Origin: Dyadobacter sp. 50-39
GTDB lineage: Bacteria; Bacteroidota; Bacteroidia; Cytophagales; Spirosomataceae
Assembly (NCBI GenBank): GCA_001898145.1
Contig: MKSR01000029.1
Coordinates: 186,001-250,000 of the forward strand
DNA: 64,000 bases
Reading direction: 5' to 3'
Within the stretch, counting starts at the first letter, position 1; each line of letters begins with the position of its first letter. Made by a program: the position numbers and the translations under genes. The notes under the pieces are model-generated. The model was not told the DNA's origin. It searched no databases and worked only from the letters and a program-made list of their open reading frames with translations. Shown here in pieces: positions 34,745-43,977 of this stretch.

Positions 34745-37700
34745 ATGACTGAATCCCCTTTTCAAAAAGTATTAAAACGTTTCAGGATAGCCGCCGTGAC
34801 GGCCCTGGCGTGTTGCAGTCTGGTAGCTACGGCCCAGACGGTGACGCCGGAGAAGCGCGTGCTGGTGTTCTCCAAAACGGCCGGGTTCCGGCACTCCTCT
34901 ATTCCCGCAGGAAAAACGGCCATTTTAAAACTAGGTAAGGAAACTGGTTTCGCGGTGGATACCACCGAAAACGCTGCGGCTTTTACCAACAAAAACCTGC
35001 AAAAATACAGCGCGGTCATATTCCTGAACACTACCGGCAATGTCCTGAACGACAAGCAGCAGGACGCGTTTGAACGCTACATTCAGGCGGGAGGCGGCTA
35101 TGTGGGTATCCATGCGGCAACGGATACCGAATACGACTGGCAGTGGTACAACAAACTGGCCGGCGCTCAGTTCCTGAGCCATCCAGGTAACCCGAATGTG
35201 CAGGAAGGAGAGGCGTTTGTCGTAAACGACCAGCACCCTTCGATGGATGGTTTTCCTAAAAAATGGAAGATCAAGGACGAGTTTTACGATTTCAAAAATT
35301 TTAATGAGAAAGTAAATGTCCTGGTTAAGATTGACGAAAAGACTTACAAGGATGGGAAAATGGGCGACAACCACCCGATGTCGTGGTACCACGAGTTCGA
35401 CGGCGGTCGTGCATTTTACACCAATTTCGGGCATGAGGATGCGACGTTCACGAACCCGGTTTTTGTAAAACACCTTACCGGCGGCCTTAACTGGGCAATG
35501 GCGTCGAAGCTGGACTACGCTAAATCCCGCCCGGAAGAAAACCGTTTCACTAAAAAAGTACTCGCGTCGAAGCTCGATGAGCCGACAGAACTCGTGGTCC
35601 TCGACGACCAGCGCGTACTTCTAACCGAAAGAAAGGGGAAGGTGAAGCTTTACAATCCCAAAACCGGCAAAATTAAAATCGTAGGGGAAGTTCCTGTCTA
35701 TATCAAACAGGAATATGGCTTGATGGGTCTGAACATCGACCCGAACTTCAAGACCAACAAACTCATTTACATGTACTATTCGCCGCCATCTTCGCAGGCG
35801 GACACAGCCCAGCACCTGTCGAGGTTTAAATACGACGACGTGAAGGACACCCTGTTGCTCAGCACGGAAGAGGTACTGCTCACAGTACCCGTGAAGCGTA
35901 CGGATTGCTGCCACACCGGCGGTTCCATTGCATGGGATGCCAAAGGTAACCTGTACCTATCGACCGGCGACGATGTGAACCCGTTCCAGTCCGATGGGTA
36001 CGGTCCTATCGATGAGCGTCCGGGCCGTGAGGGCTGGGATGGCCAGCACACTTCTTCCAACACCAATTCTTTGAGAGGCAAGGTATTGCGCATTAAACCG
36101 CGCTATGGCGACCGGCGGGCCAATATGCCGGGTGGGACCAACCTGTATGACATTCCCGAAGGCAACCTGTTCCCTCCCGGAACAGATAAGACACGCCCGG
36201 AGATTTACGTAATGGGTACCCGCAACCCTTACCGTATTTCGGTAGATCAGCACACCGGCTATTTGTATTGGGGCGATGTAGGTCCCGACGCATCGAACGA
36301 CGATCCCAAACGTGGACCGAGAGGATATGATGAGGTAAACCAGGCCAGAAAAGCAGGCTACTTCGGTTATCCGTTGTTCATTGGCAACAACCGGCCCTAC
36401 ATTGATTTCAACTTTGCCGATGGCACATCCGGAAAGCCTTTTGATCCATTGAAACCGATCAACAACTCTCCGCACAATACCGGTTTGCAAGAACTACCGC
36501 CTGCGCAGCCTGCATTCATTTATTATCCCTACGCCGATTCACCGGAGTTTGGAGCGATTGTGGGCAAAGGCGGACGTAATGCCATGGCTGGTCCGGTATA
36601 TTATGCCGCTGATTTCCAGGATAGCAAAGTTAAATTCCCTTCCTATTACAATGGTAAATTCTTCGCTTACGACTGGATCCGCGACTACATTAACATTGTG
36701 ACAATGAACGAGAAAGGCGACCTGCAAAGCATTGAACGGTTTATGCCTGGCACGAAGTTCAGCCATCCGATCGACATGCAATTTGCGAACGACGGCTCAT
36801 TGTATACTTTGGAATACGGCCCTAACTGGTTCGCGCAGAACGACGAGGCCAGCCTTTCGCACATTACTTTTAATGCAGGTAACCGTGTGCCAGTGGCCGT
36901 AGCGAGCGCTACCAACACCACCGGCGCAACGCCATTGAAGGTCAATTTCTCTTCCAAAGGCTCCTTAGACCACGACGGCGACCCGATCAAGTACGAATGG
37001 TCGTTTGGAAAAGGCCTGCCGAAAAGCACATTACCTAACCCAAGCTTCACCTACGCTAAGCCGGGCGAATATACCGCCACATTGAAAGTGACCGACAACG
37101 CAGGTAACTCCAATGCTTCGGACGTGATCGTGCGTGTGGGCAATGCGATTCCCAAAGTGGATGTGGCTATCAAAGGCAACAAGACATTCTACTGGAACGA
37201 CAAACCGGTGAACTACGAAGTGTCTGTTTCTGATAAGGAGGACGGTAGCCTGGCCAACAAGAAGATTCCGGAAGACGAGGTGACACTGACGATTAATTAC
37301 CTCGAAGGCTTTGACAAAACACAACTCGCCCAGGGGCACCAGGCTAACACCGGCTTCGAAACCGGGAAACGGTTGATCGAACTGAGCGACTGTAAAGCCT
37401 GCCACTCGATTGACAAAAAATCAATCGGGCCGGCGTACCGGGAGGTAGCGAAGAAATACGCGAGCGAGCGCAATTCGCTGAAAACTTTGACCGACAAGGT
37501 GCTCAAAGGCGGAAGCGGCGTTTGGGGCGAGCAGGCAATGCCCGGCCACCCGCAGCACAAGCCCGAGGAGATCGAGGAAATGGTAAAATACATCCTGGAT
37601 CTGAATAACACCAAGGCTGTCGACAAAAAGCCGCTGAAAAGCTCATATGTGACGCAGGCCAAGAAAAAAGACGGTTCGTACATTTTCACAGCAAGCTATA

Positions 37701-38152
37701 CCGATAAAGGCAATGGCAACATGGGCCCGCTGACCGGTTCAAAAACAGTAGCGCTGCGCCCGTCAACATTAATGGCCAATGCAGCCGACACCACCAGAAG
37801 CACTTTCAAGTATAAAGCTGACAATGGAAATGAAATGGTGATCGGTATGAAAGACGGCGGATTCATCGCATTTGATGATATAGACCTGACCCAGATTTCA
37901 AAACTGGCTGTTTCGGTGGGAAGTAATGCCGGCCGTTCGGCAGGCGGCACGCTCGAAGTTCGCCTGGATGGCGTAGCGGGAGCCAAAATCGGTGAGGGCA
38001 AAGTCGATAAGACCGAAACCATCAGCATCCCGGTCCAGGCTCCAGCCGATGGTAAGCTGCACAAGGTGTATTTTATATTTAAAAATGCAGAAGCAGGCAA
38101 CAAGCCACTGTTCTCCATTGAATCCGTTCATTTTGACAATGCGGCATTGTAG
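34745..38152 (+). CDS. Secreted ThuA / sugar dehydrogenase / PKD / cytochrome c / CBM fusion
   Basis: The protein is 1135 residues from the ATG at 34745; the frame is open upstream, but this start gives a signal peptide ending TAQ. Domains in order: ThuA-like (about 38-258, GGYVGIHAATDTEYDW), a six-bladed glucose/sorbosone-dehydrogenase propeller (about 270-705, TDCCHTGGSIAWD and MGTRNPYRISVD), a PKD domain (about 713-800), a mono-heme cytochrome c (CKACH, Cys883, Cys886, His887) and a CBM6-like jelly roll (about 995-1135). It likely oxidises a bound sugar in the periplasm or outside and passes electrons through the heme, which the ccm system could mature. The exact substrate is unknown. Confidence 0.88.
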   Translation: MTESPFQKVLKRFRIAAVTALACCSLVATAQTVTPEKRVLVFSKTAGFRHSSIPAGKTAILKLGKETGFAVDTTENAAAFTNKNLQKYSAVIFLNTTGNVLNDKQQDAFERYIQAGGGYVGIHAATDTEYDWQWYNKLAGAQFLSHPGNPNVQEGEAFVVNDQHPSMDGFPKKWKIKDEFYDFKNFNEKVNVLVKIDEKTYKDGKMGDNHPMSWYHEFDGGRAFYTNFGHEDATFTNPVFVKHLTGGLNWAMASKLDYAKSRPEENRFTKKVLASKLDEPTELVVLDDQRVLLTERKGKVKLYNPKTGKIKIVGEVPVYIKQEYGLMGLNIDPNFKTNKLIYMYYSPPSSQADTAQHLSRFKYDDVKDTLLLSTEEVLLTVPVKRTDCCHTGGSIAWDAKGNLYLSTGDDVNPFQSDGYGPIDERPGREGWDGQHTSSNTNSLRGKVLRIKPRYGDRRANMPGGTNLYDIPEGNLFPPGTDKTRPEIYVMGTRNPYRISVDQHTGYLYWGDVGPDASNDDPKRGPRGYDEVNQARKAGYFGYPLFIGNNRPYIDFNFADGTSGKPFDPLKPINNSPHNTGLQELPPAQPAFIYYPYADSPEFGAIVGKGGRNAMAGPVYYAADFQDSKVKFPSYYNGKFFAYDWIRDYINIVTMNEKGDLQSIERFMPGTKFSHPIDMQFANDGSLYTLEYGPNWFAQNDEASLSHITFNAGNRVPVAVASATNTTGATPLKVNFSSKGSLDHDGDPIKYEWSFGKGLPKSTLPNPSFTYAKPGEYTATLKVTDNAGNSNASDVIVRVGNAIPKVDVAIKGNKTFYWNDKPVNYEVSVSDKEDGSLANKKIPEDEVTLTINYLEGFDKTQLAQGHQANTGFETGKRLIELSDCKACHSIDKKSIGPAYREVAKKYASERNSLKTLTDKVLKGGSGVWGEQAMPGHPQHKPEEIEEMVKYILDLNNTKAVDKKPLKSSYVTQAKKKDGSYIFTASYTDKGNGNMGPLTGSKTVALRPSTLMANAADTTRSTFKYKADNGNEMVIGMKDGGFIAFDDIDLTQISKLAVSVGSNAGRSAGGTLEVRLDGVAGAKIGEGKVDKTETISIPVQAPADGKLHKVYFIFKNAEAGNKPLFSIESVHFDNAAL

Positions 38153-38177
38153 GACTGATGCAGGCTAGAAAATAAGC

Positions 38178-38208
38178 AAAGCGGGCTCCCATCACGGGAG
38201 CCCGCTTT
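38178..38208. terminator. Bidirectional terminator between the fusion gene and the surface-protein gene
   Basis: AAAGCGGGCTCCC pairs with GGGAGCCCGCTTT across ATCAC, with A-rich and T-rich ends. It sits between convergent genes and also provides TTTTG for the plus strand. Confidence 0.9.
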
Positions 38209-38214
38209 TGTCTT

Positions 38215-40170
38215 TTACTCGACTAACATCTTCCTGGAACCCATACTTCTGCCGTCCATTACCAGGTCGTAAACGTGGACACCGCTGCGATATCGATCGG
38301 CTGAGATGATCAGTTCTCCCGCGCCGCGTCCGGATATGGGATGAGAGCTTACCTTCACACCGGATGCCGTATAAATGTCTATTACCGCTGTTTCGACAGT
38401 TTGGGGAATGAAGTATTTAATGGAAGTCTTGTTCGAGAAGCCGTTGGGAACATTTTGCTCCAAACTTCCGGATTCTTTTTCGGCTGGTTTAAAAACGCCC
38501 GGCTGGGCACCCATCAGGCGTTCCAACTTCTCCAAGCGACTTTCCAGGTTCTGGATTTTAGCATCCTTCTCCTCTATGATCCGCTGTTGCTCTTTCACCG
38601 AATTGATCAGAATATAGGTCATAGCGTTGGCATCATAGTCCAGGTACTCGGTTTTGTTACCCAGTGAATCCTGATAAGCGAATGTCCCGACGGTATAGGG
38701 GGCTATTTTCTGCATTTCCTGGGCAATAATGCCGACAAACTTCTTATCGCCGGTTTGGATCCCTGCCTGCCCGTTGTATTGAAACCATACCGGTTTAATT
38801 TGTTTAAGCACGTCCAGCCCATCGCTGAAATCAGACACATTGGTTTTCAGACGCCGGTCAGACATGATAATCCAGCTCGCCGAGCCAGCCTTGGCTGCGC
38901 TACTCGTACTCATTTGAAACTGGTAAACCGGTGCCGATACCCCGATCCCTACGTTGGCATTGTTGCCTAATACGACACAGTGGCTTGCCGTGACCTTCGC
39001 ATTGGCGCCCAACGCAGTGGCATTCACGATGTCAGCCTTGCCCGCTGAGGCATAGCCGAGGTATGTGTTTTTCTCACCACTCACATTGTCGAAACCAGCG
39101 CCGTGCCCCAGGAATGTATTGAGGCTGCCGGTTTTGTTGGAAAATCCAGATTTACTTCCAACAAAAGCATTACCTACCCCGCTATCGTTGTTGCGTCCGG
39201 CAGACACCCCTACAAATGCATTGGCAGTGCCTTGCGCATTCAAGTAACCGGACTCCTTTCCGATAAAAATATTGTCGTTGCCTGCGCTGTAATAACCTGC
39301 ATCCGTCCCCATCATGATATTGCCGTTGCCTTTGATCAGCGAGCCCGTCCGAAAGCCGAGTAACAGGTTGTAATCCCCTTTGCTTTCTCCCCCGGCGCTT
39401 GCTCCGAAAAAGGTGTTTGCGTTGCCTTCAGCATTGAAGCCCGAACTTGTCCCTACAAAAGTGCTGAAATCAATTTTGGAAAGATTAGAACCGGCCTGAT
39501 GACCAATGATGGTATTGGCGGTCCCGGTGACATTGGAGCCCGATTTTGTTCCAATGTAGGTATTGGCAACACCCGCCGTGTTGGCGTACCCCGCTTTCCA
39601 GCCGATAAAAACATTATCACTCTGCTGGTTGTAATAACCCGCCTCCCTGCCTAGAAAGACATTGTGGTGATTTTTGTTGAAATAGCCCGCTTGAACCCCC
39701 ACAATCACATTATCGTCGCCCCCCGAAGCGAGCATACCGGCGTCCTTCCCAAGAAAAACATTGTATGAACCCGAACTTGCACTTCCGGCGCCGGTCCCGA
39801 AAAACGAATTGCCGCCGCCAGCAACAGCGCTCCCTGCCCCGGCGCCTACGTATGTATTGGCATCGAAAGCATTGTTTTGAATACCGGCCTGCCATCCTAT
39901 GAAGGTATTTCCTGCTCCGGTGCTTATCTCTCCCGTACGAAATCCTACAAAAGTATTGGAACCCTTGGAAACCGTGTTCTTACCCGAAAAATGGCCGACA
40001 AATGTGTTCTCCGCTCCCGTGGTGTTCATTTTCCCCGCATCGGTGCCGAAATAAGCATGCCCGATGCCCAACGTTCCCGCCCCGGAACCGTAATGCGTTT
40101 GTGCCTCCACCTTGCCGAGTATGGCTCCCCCAGCCAGCAGCAAGGCAATAATTTTGTACATCTTTTCCAT
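38215..40170 (-). CDS. Repeat-rich tail-fibre-like surface protein with S74 chaperone and T9SS sorting domain
   Basis: The product is 651 residues from the ATG at 40170 (signal peptide MEKMYKIIALLLAGGAILG onward). Residues of about 30-400 are about 20 tandem repeats of 16-17 residues with the pattern N-T-F-h-G-x-x-A-G-x5-G-x, where h is hydrophobic. Next comes an endosialidase-type S74 intramolecular chaperone domain (SDRRLKTNVSDFSDGLDVLK), a short coiled coil (EEKDAKIQNLESRLEKLERL), and at the C-terminus a domain with GVHVYDLVMDGRSMGSRKMLVE-type ending, like T9SS type A sorting domains. The repeats probably form a trimeric beta-solenoid on the cell surface. Function is likely adhesion or structure. 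Confidence 0.85.
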   Translation of the reverse strand: MEKMYKIIALLLAGGAILGKVEAQTHYGSGAGTLGIGHAYFGTDAGKMNTTGAENTFVGHFSGKNTVSKGSNTFVGFRTGEISTGAGNTFIGWQAGIQNNAFDANTYVGAGAGSAVAGGGNSFFGTGAGSASSGSYNVFLGKDAGMLASGGDDNVIVGVQAGYFNKNHHNVFLGREAGYYNQQSDNVFIGWKAGYANTAGVANTYIGTKSGSNVTGTANTIIGHQAGSNLSKIDFSTFVGTSSGFNAEGNANTFFGASAGGESKGDYNLLLGFRTGSLIKGNGNIMMGTDAGYYSAGNDNIFIGKESGYLNAQGTANAFVGVSAGRNNDSGVGNAFVGSKSGFSNKTGSLNTFLGHGAGFDNVSGEKNTYLGYASAGKADIVNATALGANAKVTASHCVVLGNNANVGIGVSAPVYQFQMSTSSAAKAGSASWIIMSDRRLKTNVSDFSDGLDVLKQIKPVWFQYNGQAGIQTGDKKFVGIIAQEMQKIAPYTVGTFAYQDSLGNKTEYLDYDANAMTYILINSVKEQQRIIEEKDAKIQNLESRLEKLERLMGAQPGVFKPAEKESGSLEQNVPNGFSNKTSIKYFIPQTVETAVIDIYTASGVKVSSHPISGRGAGELIISADRYRSGVHVYDLVMDGRSMGSRKMLVE

Positions 40171-40389
40171 GAAATCAATGCTTTTAGTGATGACCCAAAG
40201 TTCACCGACATTTGCTGGCATAGAGAAAAGCTTGAAGGAACGCCCCATCAAGATTATTTACCGGACTTTGGGCTGAAAAGGGGCAGCAAACCGTTTCAAA
40301 CTACTCCTAGGCACTTCATTTGAAGCATAGAAGTACTTGATTGATTCTTCGAAATAGGTCTTGTGAAGTAAGCGGCTGCGACGCGACCG

Positions 40390-41190
40390 CTAATTGGCAA
40401 ACCCTTCAATCCCCAAACCGAACAGGGCAAAGTCATACTTGACAGGATCGTTGGGATCGAGCAACCTGAGTGAAGCGGTAAGTTCGATAGCGGTCTGCCA
40501 GTCGGTTACGGGCCGTTTGATCAGTCCCAGAACACGTGCTACACGGTCGACGTGAACATCGCAGGGGCATACAAGCTGTGACGGACGGATGGTGTCCCAA
40601 ATGCCGAAATCAACGCCGCTGTCGTCCTTACGCACCATCCAGCGCAGGAACATGTTCAGGCGCTTGCACGAGGATTTGCGCGTGGGCGTAGCAATGTGCT
40701 TGCGCGTACGCAAAGGGAAGTTTTCGGAGTCGGAAAATTGGTCGTGGAAGCCGATGAGCGCATTTTCAATGGTAATGTCGCCAGGCTTCATATGGCTGCT
40801 GAATGCGAATTCCAGCGAGTCGTGCATGTTGTAGTATTCCTGAAAAAAATGCAGGAAATAGAGCGTGTCGGTAGCGTTAAAAGTGCGGTGTTTGAAATGC
40901 AGGAAGGGTTTGAGGTCGCTGTCGCGGTGATTGCGCACAAAGTCATAGGGTGCATTGTCCATCAATGCAGCCAGCTCCAGACATTTGTTAATAATGGTCT
41001 TCCGCTGGCCCCAGGCGAGTACTGCTGCCCAGAAACCCATAATTTCAATATCCTGCTTTACCGAAAACCGGTGCGGAATACTGATGGGGTCAAAAGGAAT
41101 GAAATCAGGTTGATTGTACCGGCTTACCTTGCTATCGAGCAGTTCGGCAACAAATTCGGGCGGATAGGCGGTGATACTAGCGTCGGGCAT
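40390..41190 (-). CDS. TIGR02757 family protein (DUF2400)
   Basis: This 266-residue protein matches the conserved family TIGR02757, whose members look like HhH-GPD DNA-glycosylase relatives. Visible hallmarks are FWAAVLAWGQRKTI in the first third, RKSSCKRLNMFLRWMVRKDD in the middle and PCDVHVDRVARVLGL, plus DPVKYDFALFGLGIEG at the end. No function has been proven for the family; a role in DNA or nucleotide chemistry has been suspected from the helical fold. Its start overlaps the upstream small membrane gene by 14 bases. The next 3' gene is convergent to none, with a 219-base gap. Confidence 0.88.
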   Translation of the reverse strand: MPDASITAYPPEFVAELLDSKVSRYNQPDFIPFDPISIPHRFSVKQDIEIMGFWAAVLAWGQRKTIINKCLELAALMDNAPYDFVRNHRDSDLKPFLHFKHRTFNATDTLYFLHFFQEYYNMHDSLEFAFSSHMKPGDITIENALIGFHDQFSDSENFPLRTRKHIATPTRKSSCKRLNMFLRWMVRKDDSGVDFGIWDTIRPSQLVCPCDVHVDRVARVLGLIKRPVTDWQTAIELTASLRLLDPNDPVKYDFALFGLGIEGFAN

Positions 41191-41389
41191 GGCTACCTCC
41201 GAACAGGTAAGCCAGCACGCGTGATATACCTGAGAAAATCATTACAATGCCCGAGAACAGGAATGTAAAAATGGCTATAAATGGATACAGCAGTGTGAAC
41301 ATAACAGTCCAAACCTTGTATCCGGCCGTATTTTTAAGCGCCTCGCGCTCCTCCTCCCTTTTGGAACGAAACTGTGGTGCGTGTTTCAT
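41177..41389 (-). CDS. Small membrane protein
   Basis: This 70-residue protein has a charged N-terminus (RSKREEEREA), two hydrophobic segments (about 26-46 and 48-64) and a basic tail. I do not recognise the family. Its reading frame overlaps the TIGR02757 gene start by 14 bases, and it lies 15 bases after the LysM gene, so it probably belongs to the same minus-strand operon. Its coding potential rests on that tight spacing and on the clear transmembrane pattern. Confidence 0.68.
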   Translation of the reverse strand: MKHAPQFRSKREEEREALKNTAGYKVWTVMFTLLYPFIAIFTFLFSGIVMIFSGISRVLAYLFGGSHARR

Positions 41390-41404
41390 AATATCTTTTC
41401 GTAG

Positions 41405-42397
41405 TTATTCGAGATAACTGACTACGGCCCGGAATCGTTTACTATTGGGGGAAACTTTTTCAAATGCGCGGGACGACAGCTTGATCACAATATCGTCGTT
41501 CACGCTCGTGTCCGGAATACGGCCGATAATGCGGACGATAATTTTTTCCTGATTATATTCATTTAAAACCTCCACGAGCGAACCGATCGGTGCCGTGCGG
41601 TGCAATCCGAGGAATTTGCTGGTACTTTCGTCTGTTTCAATCACCTCGGCCAGGCCCGACTCCGACTTTTTCTTGCTTTTCACCACTTTCGGCGGCGCTA
41701 CTTCTTCCACAGGCTTCACTACCTTTTCAGGAACGGCCGTTTTGGCCTTCACCGAGTCTTTCACAACGGTAGTCGCAACCTTCGGAGCAGGCGGCGTAAC
41801 CACAGGCGCAGCTGCTTTTTCAGCCCCTTTTTCGCTGACGATCAGCTCCTGGCCGTCTTTGAGGTTATCATCGGTAAGATTGTTCCATTTCCGGAGATCG
41901 GCCATTAGCACACCATACTTCACGGCTACGCGATACAATGTCTGGCCTGGTTCTACCTTATGAATGCCGTTGGAAGGCAGTGGAGCCGGAGGTCCGGATG
42001 GCGCGGCTGTGCTGGTAACCGCCGGTGCAGGAGTATCTGCCACAGGCTTTATTTCCTTCACCTCTGCCTTTACAAGCTCCTTTTTCTCTTCTTTCTTATC
42101 CTCTTTTTTGGAGTCCTTTTTGGCGGTTTTCGGCGTGTAAGGTACCCGAATCGTCTGGCCCGACTGGATCTGATCGCTCATGCCGGGATTGGCTTCGCGT
42201 AAGGCGTGAATGGTCGTTCCGTACTGGCGCACGACGGCAAACATCGTCTGCCCCTGGTTCACCTTGTGGATAATGAAGATCTTCCCCCCTACCTTTTCGA
42301 CCCCTACCGAGTCAACAGCATTCAATCCCTCAGCCCGGGCACTCGTCAAACCTGTCATTAATCCTGCCAAGAGGGCCAGGCAAAAAATGTATTTCAT
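41405..42397 (-). CDS. LysM / RlpA-like secreted protein
   Basis: This 330-residue protein has a signal peptide (residues 1-22), two LysM domains at about 44-92 (IHKVNQGQTMFAVVRQYGT) and 148-192 (IHKVEPGQTLYRVAVKYGV), separated by a Lys/Glu/Pro-rich linker that also continues after the second LysM. A C-terminal double-psi beta-barrel of the RlpA type follows (about 255-330, LHRTAPIGSLVEVLN and IIGRIPDTSVNDDIVIKLS). It should bind peptidoglycan; RlpA relatives in other phyla cleave naked glycan strands, but the catalytic Asp/His pair is not obvious here. It starts 3 bases after the DUF4905 stop. Confidence 0.88.
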   Translation of the reverse strand: MKYIFCLALLAGLMTGLTSARAEGLNAVDSVGVEKVGGKIFIIHKVNQGQTMFAVVRQYGTTIHALREANPGMSDQIQSGQTIRVPYTPKTAKKDSKKEDKKEEKKELVKAEVKEIKPVADTPAPAVTSTAAPSGPPAPLPSNGIHKVEPGQTLYRVAVKYGVLMADLRKWNNLTDDNLKDGQELIVSEKGAEKAAAPVVTPPAPKVATTVVKDSVKAKTAVPEKVVKPVEEVAPPKVVKSKKKSESGLAEVIETDESTSKFLGLHRTAPIGSLVEVLNEYNQEKIIVRIIGRIPDTSVNDDIVIKLSSRAFEKVSPNSKRFRAVVSYLE

Positions 42398-42400
42398 TTA

Positions 42401-43213
42401 TTATGAAAGCGTTAAACTCGAAAACTCGTTGCTATTTTTCAGATAAACCAGTGTGGACGCTTTCAGCATCATCGTCGAGCGGCCTGTTCCTTCACGCTCT
42501 TCCGATAGTTTCTCGTGTAAAACCTGTTGCTTCTGATCGGTTACTATGAGGAGGTATTGCACTGTTTTATCTTGCTCGTAAATATAATAAGAAAAGATTA
42601 TATAGGGTCTTTTCTCCAAATAATCAATGGTTACCGGGATGTGCCCATGCGTGGTGTCGCTAACAAATTGCGCGAGCCGGTCGAAGTACATATTCCCTCC
42701 GATGTAACGAACGGGCTCGGCTAAAATTATTTCGTCGTCCGGTTCGGGTAGTGCTGCATCCAAAGACAGCAATTCGCCGGTTACCGCATTGCAATGCAAA
42801 TATTTGAATGAATCACCCTGCCTGGCCGCCACTTCCAGCAGGCCCTCTCCGGCATTTCTTACCAGCACGTGGCCGGGTGTTATCCACGCCAGCAATCCCG
42901 TCGTTCCATCCACGGCGAGGAGGTCCGTAGGCTCGGGAACTTCGGGATAGCGGTAATTATGCAGGTAAATATGGCCATCGGAGAAAGCTGTAAGCGATGT
43001 CCACCAATCGGTGCCCTCCACCTGGCGCCGCCATTTTAAAGTCCCGGTTTCGGAGTCGATGACGGCAAACGATACTTCCCGCCTATCCGCATCACGTAAC
43101 TCTATGACCCACAGCGAACTGGCCGGGTCGGCATCCGGCATTACCCGCCAGATGTTTTCTGAAAACCGGAACGAAAAAAGATTTTGCAATTTTTTACCTT
43201 TATTTTGAATCAA
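42401..43213 (-). CDS. DUF4905 family protein
   Basis: This 270-residue protein without signal peptide has beta-propeller-like repeats such as TDLLAVDGTTGLLAWITPG and FAVIDSETGTLKWRRQVEG, which recall PQQ-like blades. The overall pattern and context match DUF4905, a Bacteroidota family of unknown function. There is no ATG for the start: the frame opens at TTG 43213, with other TTG codons just inside. The gene is divergent from kdsB, with only 20 bases between the two starts, and the first gene of the operon with the LysM, small membrane and TIGR02757 genes. Confidence 0.8.
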   Translation of the reverse strand: MIQNKGKKLQNLFSFRFSENIWRVMPDADPASSLWVIELRDADRREVSFAVIDSETGTLKWRRQVEGTDWWTSLTAFSDGHIYLHNYRYPEVPEPTDLLAVDGTTGLLAWITPGHVLVRNAGEGLLEVAARQGDSFKYLHCNAVTGELLSLDAALPEPDDEIILAEPVRYIGGNMYFDRLAQFVSDTTHGHIPVTIDYLEKRPYIIFSYYIYEQDKTVQYLLIVTDQKQQVLHEKLSEEREGTGRSTMMLKASTLVYLKNSNEFSSLTLS

Positions 43214-43233
43214 ATTTAACTGACAACGACCTC

Positions 43234-43977
43234 GTGCGCATTCTAGGAATAATACCGGCCCGCTACGCTTCTACCCGCTTTCCTGCCAAGGCTTTGGTGG
43301 ATATCGGCGGAAAAAGCATGATCCAGCGGGTCTACGAACAAGCTTCCAAAGCTACTCAACTGGATCAGGTTATCGTAGCGACGGATGATGAAAGAATATT
43401 GTACCACGTGCGGGAATTTGGCGGAACCGCGGTAATGACGTCGCAGGATCACCAAAGCGGCACCGACCGCTGCTTCGAAGCGCTGAGCAACACGGACCGC
43501 ACTTATGATTATGTGATCAATATCCAGGGCGACGAGCCGTTCATCAGCCCCGAGCCGATAGACCACCTCGCATCGGTGCTGAATGGGGAAACCGAGCTCG
43601 CCACATTGGTCAAAGTCATCGAAAACGATGACATTCTCTTCAACGTGAATGTACCGAAAGCGGTTTTGAACAAGCGAAATGAGGTGATGTATTTCAGCCG
43701 CCAAACCATTCCCTACCTGCGCAATGCACAGAGCCAGGACGAATTCCTGAAATCGCATGTTTTTTACAAGCACATCGGCATTTATGCTTACCGAACCGAC
43801 GTGCTGGCCGAAATAACCAAACTCCCCGTATCCTCGCTGGAAAAGGCGGAAGCGCTTGAACAGCTGCGCTGGCTGGAAAATGGCTATGCGATCAAGGCAG
43901 TGGTTACGTCCGACGACTCACATGGCGTGGATACGCCCGACGACCTCGACAGGGTGACCAGAAAATTTTTGCCGTAG
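43234..43977 (+). CDS. kdsB: 3-deoxy-manno-octulosonate cytidylyltransferase
   Basis: This 247-residue enzyme activates Kdo as CMP-Kdo for lipid A / LPS core assembly in the cytoplasm. The N-terminal nucleotide-binding motif IPARYASTRFPAK (7-19) and QGDEPF, SGTDRCFEA and GIYAYR segments are all typical of KdsB. The start is a GTG at 43234 because no ATG occurs in frame upstream, and the methionine-initiated sequence matches family length. It is divergent from the DUF4905 gene. A single copy in a Gram-negative is expected to be essential. Confidence 0.95.
   Translation: MRILGIIPARYASTRFPAKALVDIGGKSMIQRVYEQASKATQLDQVIVATDDERILYHVREFGGTAVMTSQDHQSGTDRCFEALSNTDRTYDYVINIQGDEPFISPEPIDHLASVLNGETELATLVKVIENDDILFNVNVPKAVLNKRNEVMYFSRQTIPYLRNAQSQDEFLKSHVFYKHIGIYAYRTDVLAEITKLPVSSLEKAEALEQLRWLENGYAIKAVVTSDDSHGVDTPDDLDRVTRKFLP

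Noticed and set aside
38300-40100. Repeated DNA in the surface-protein gene as a CRISPR or tandem array of non-coding type
   Set aside because: The repeats keep a 16-17-codon reading frame and code for protein repeats.
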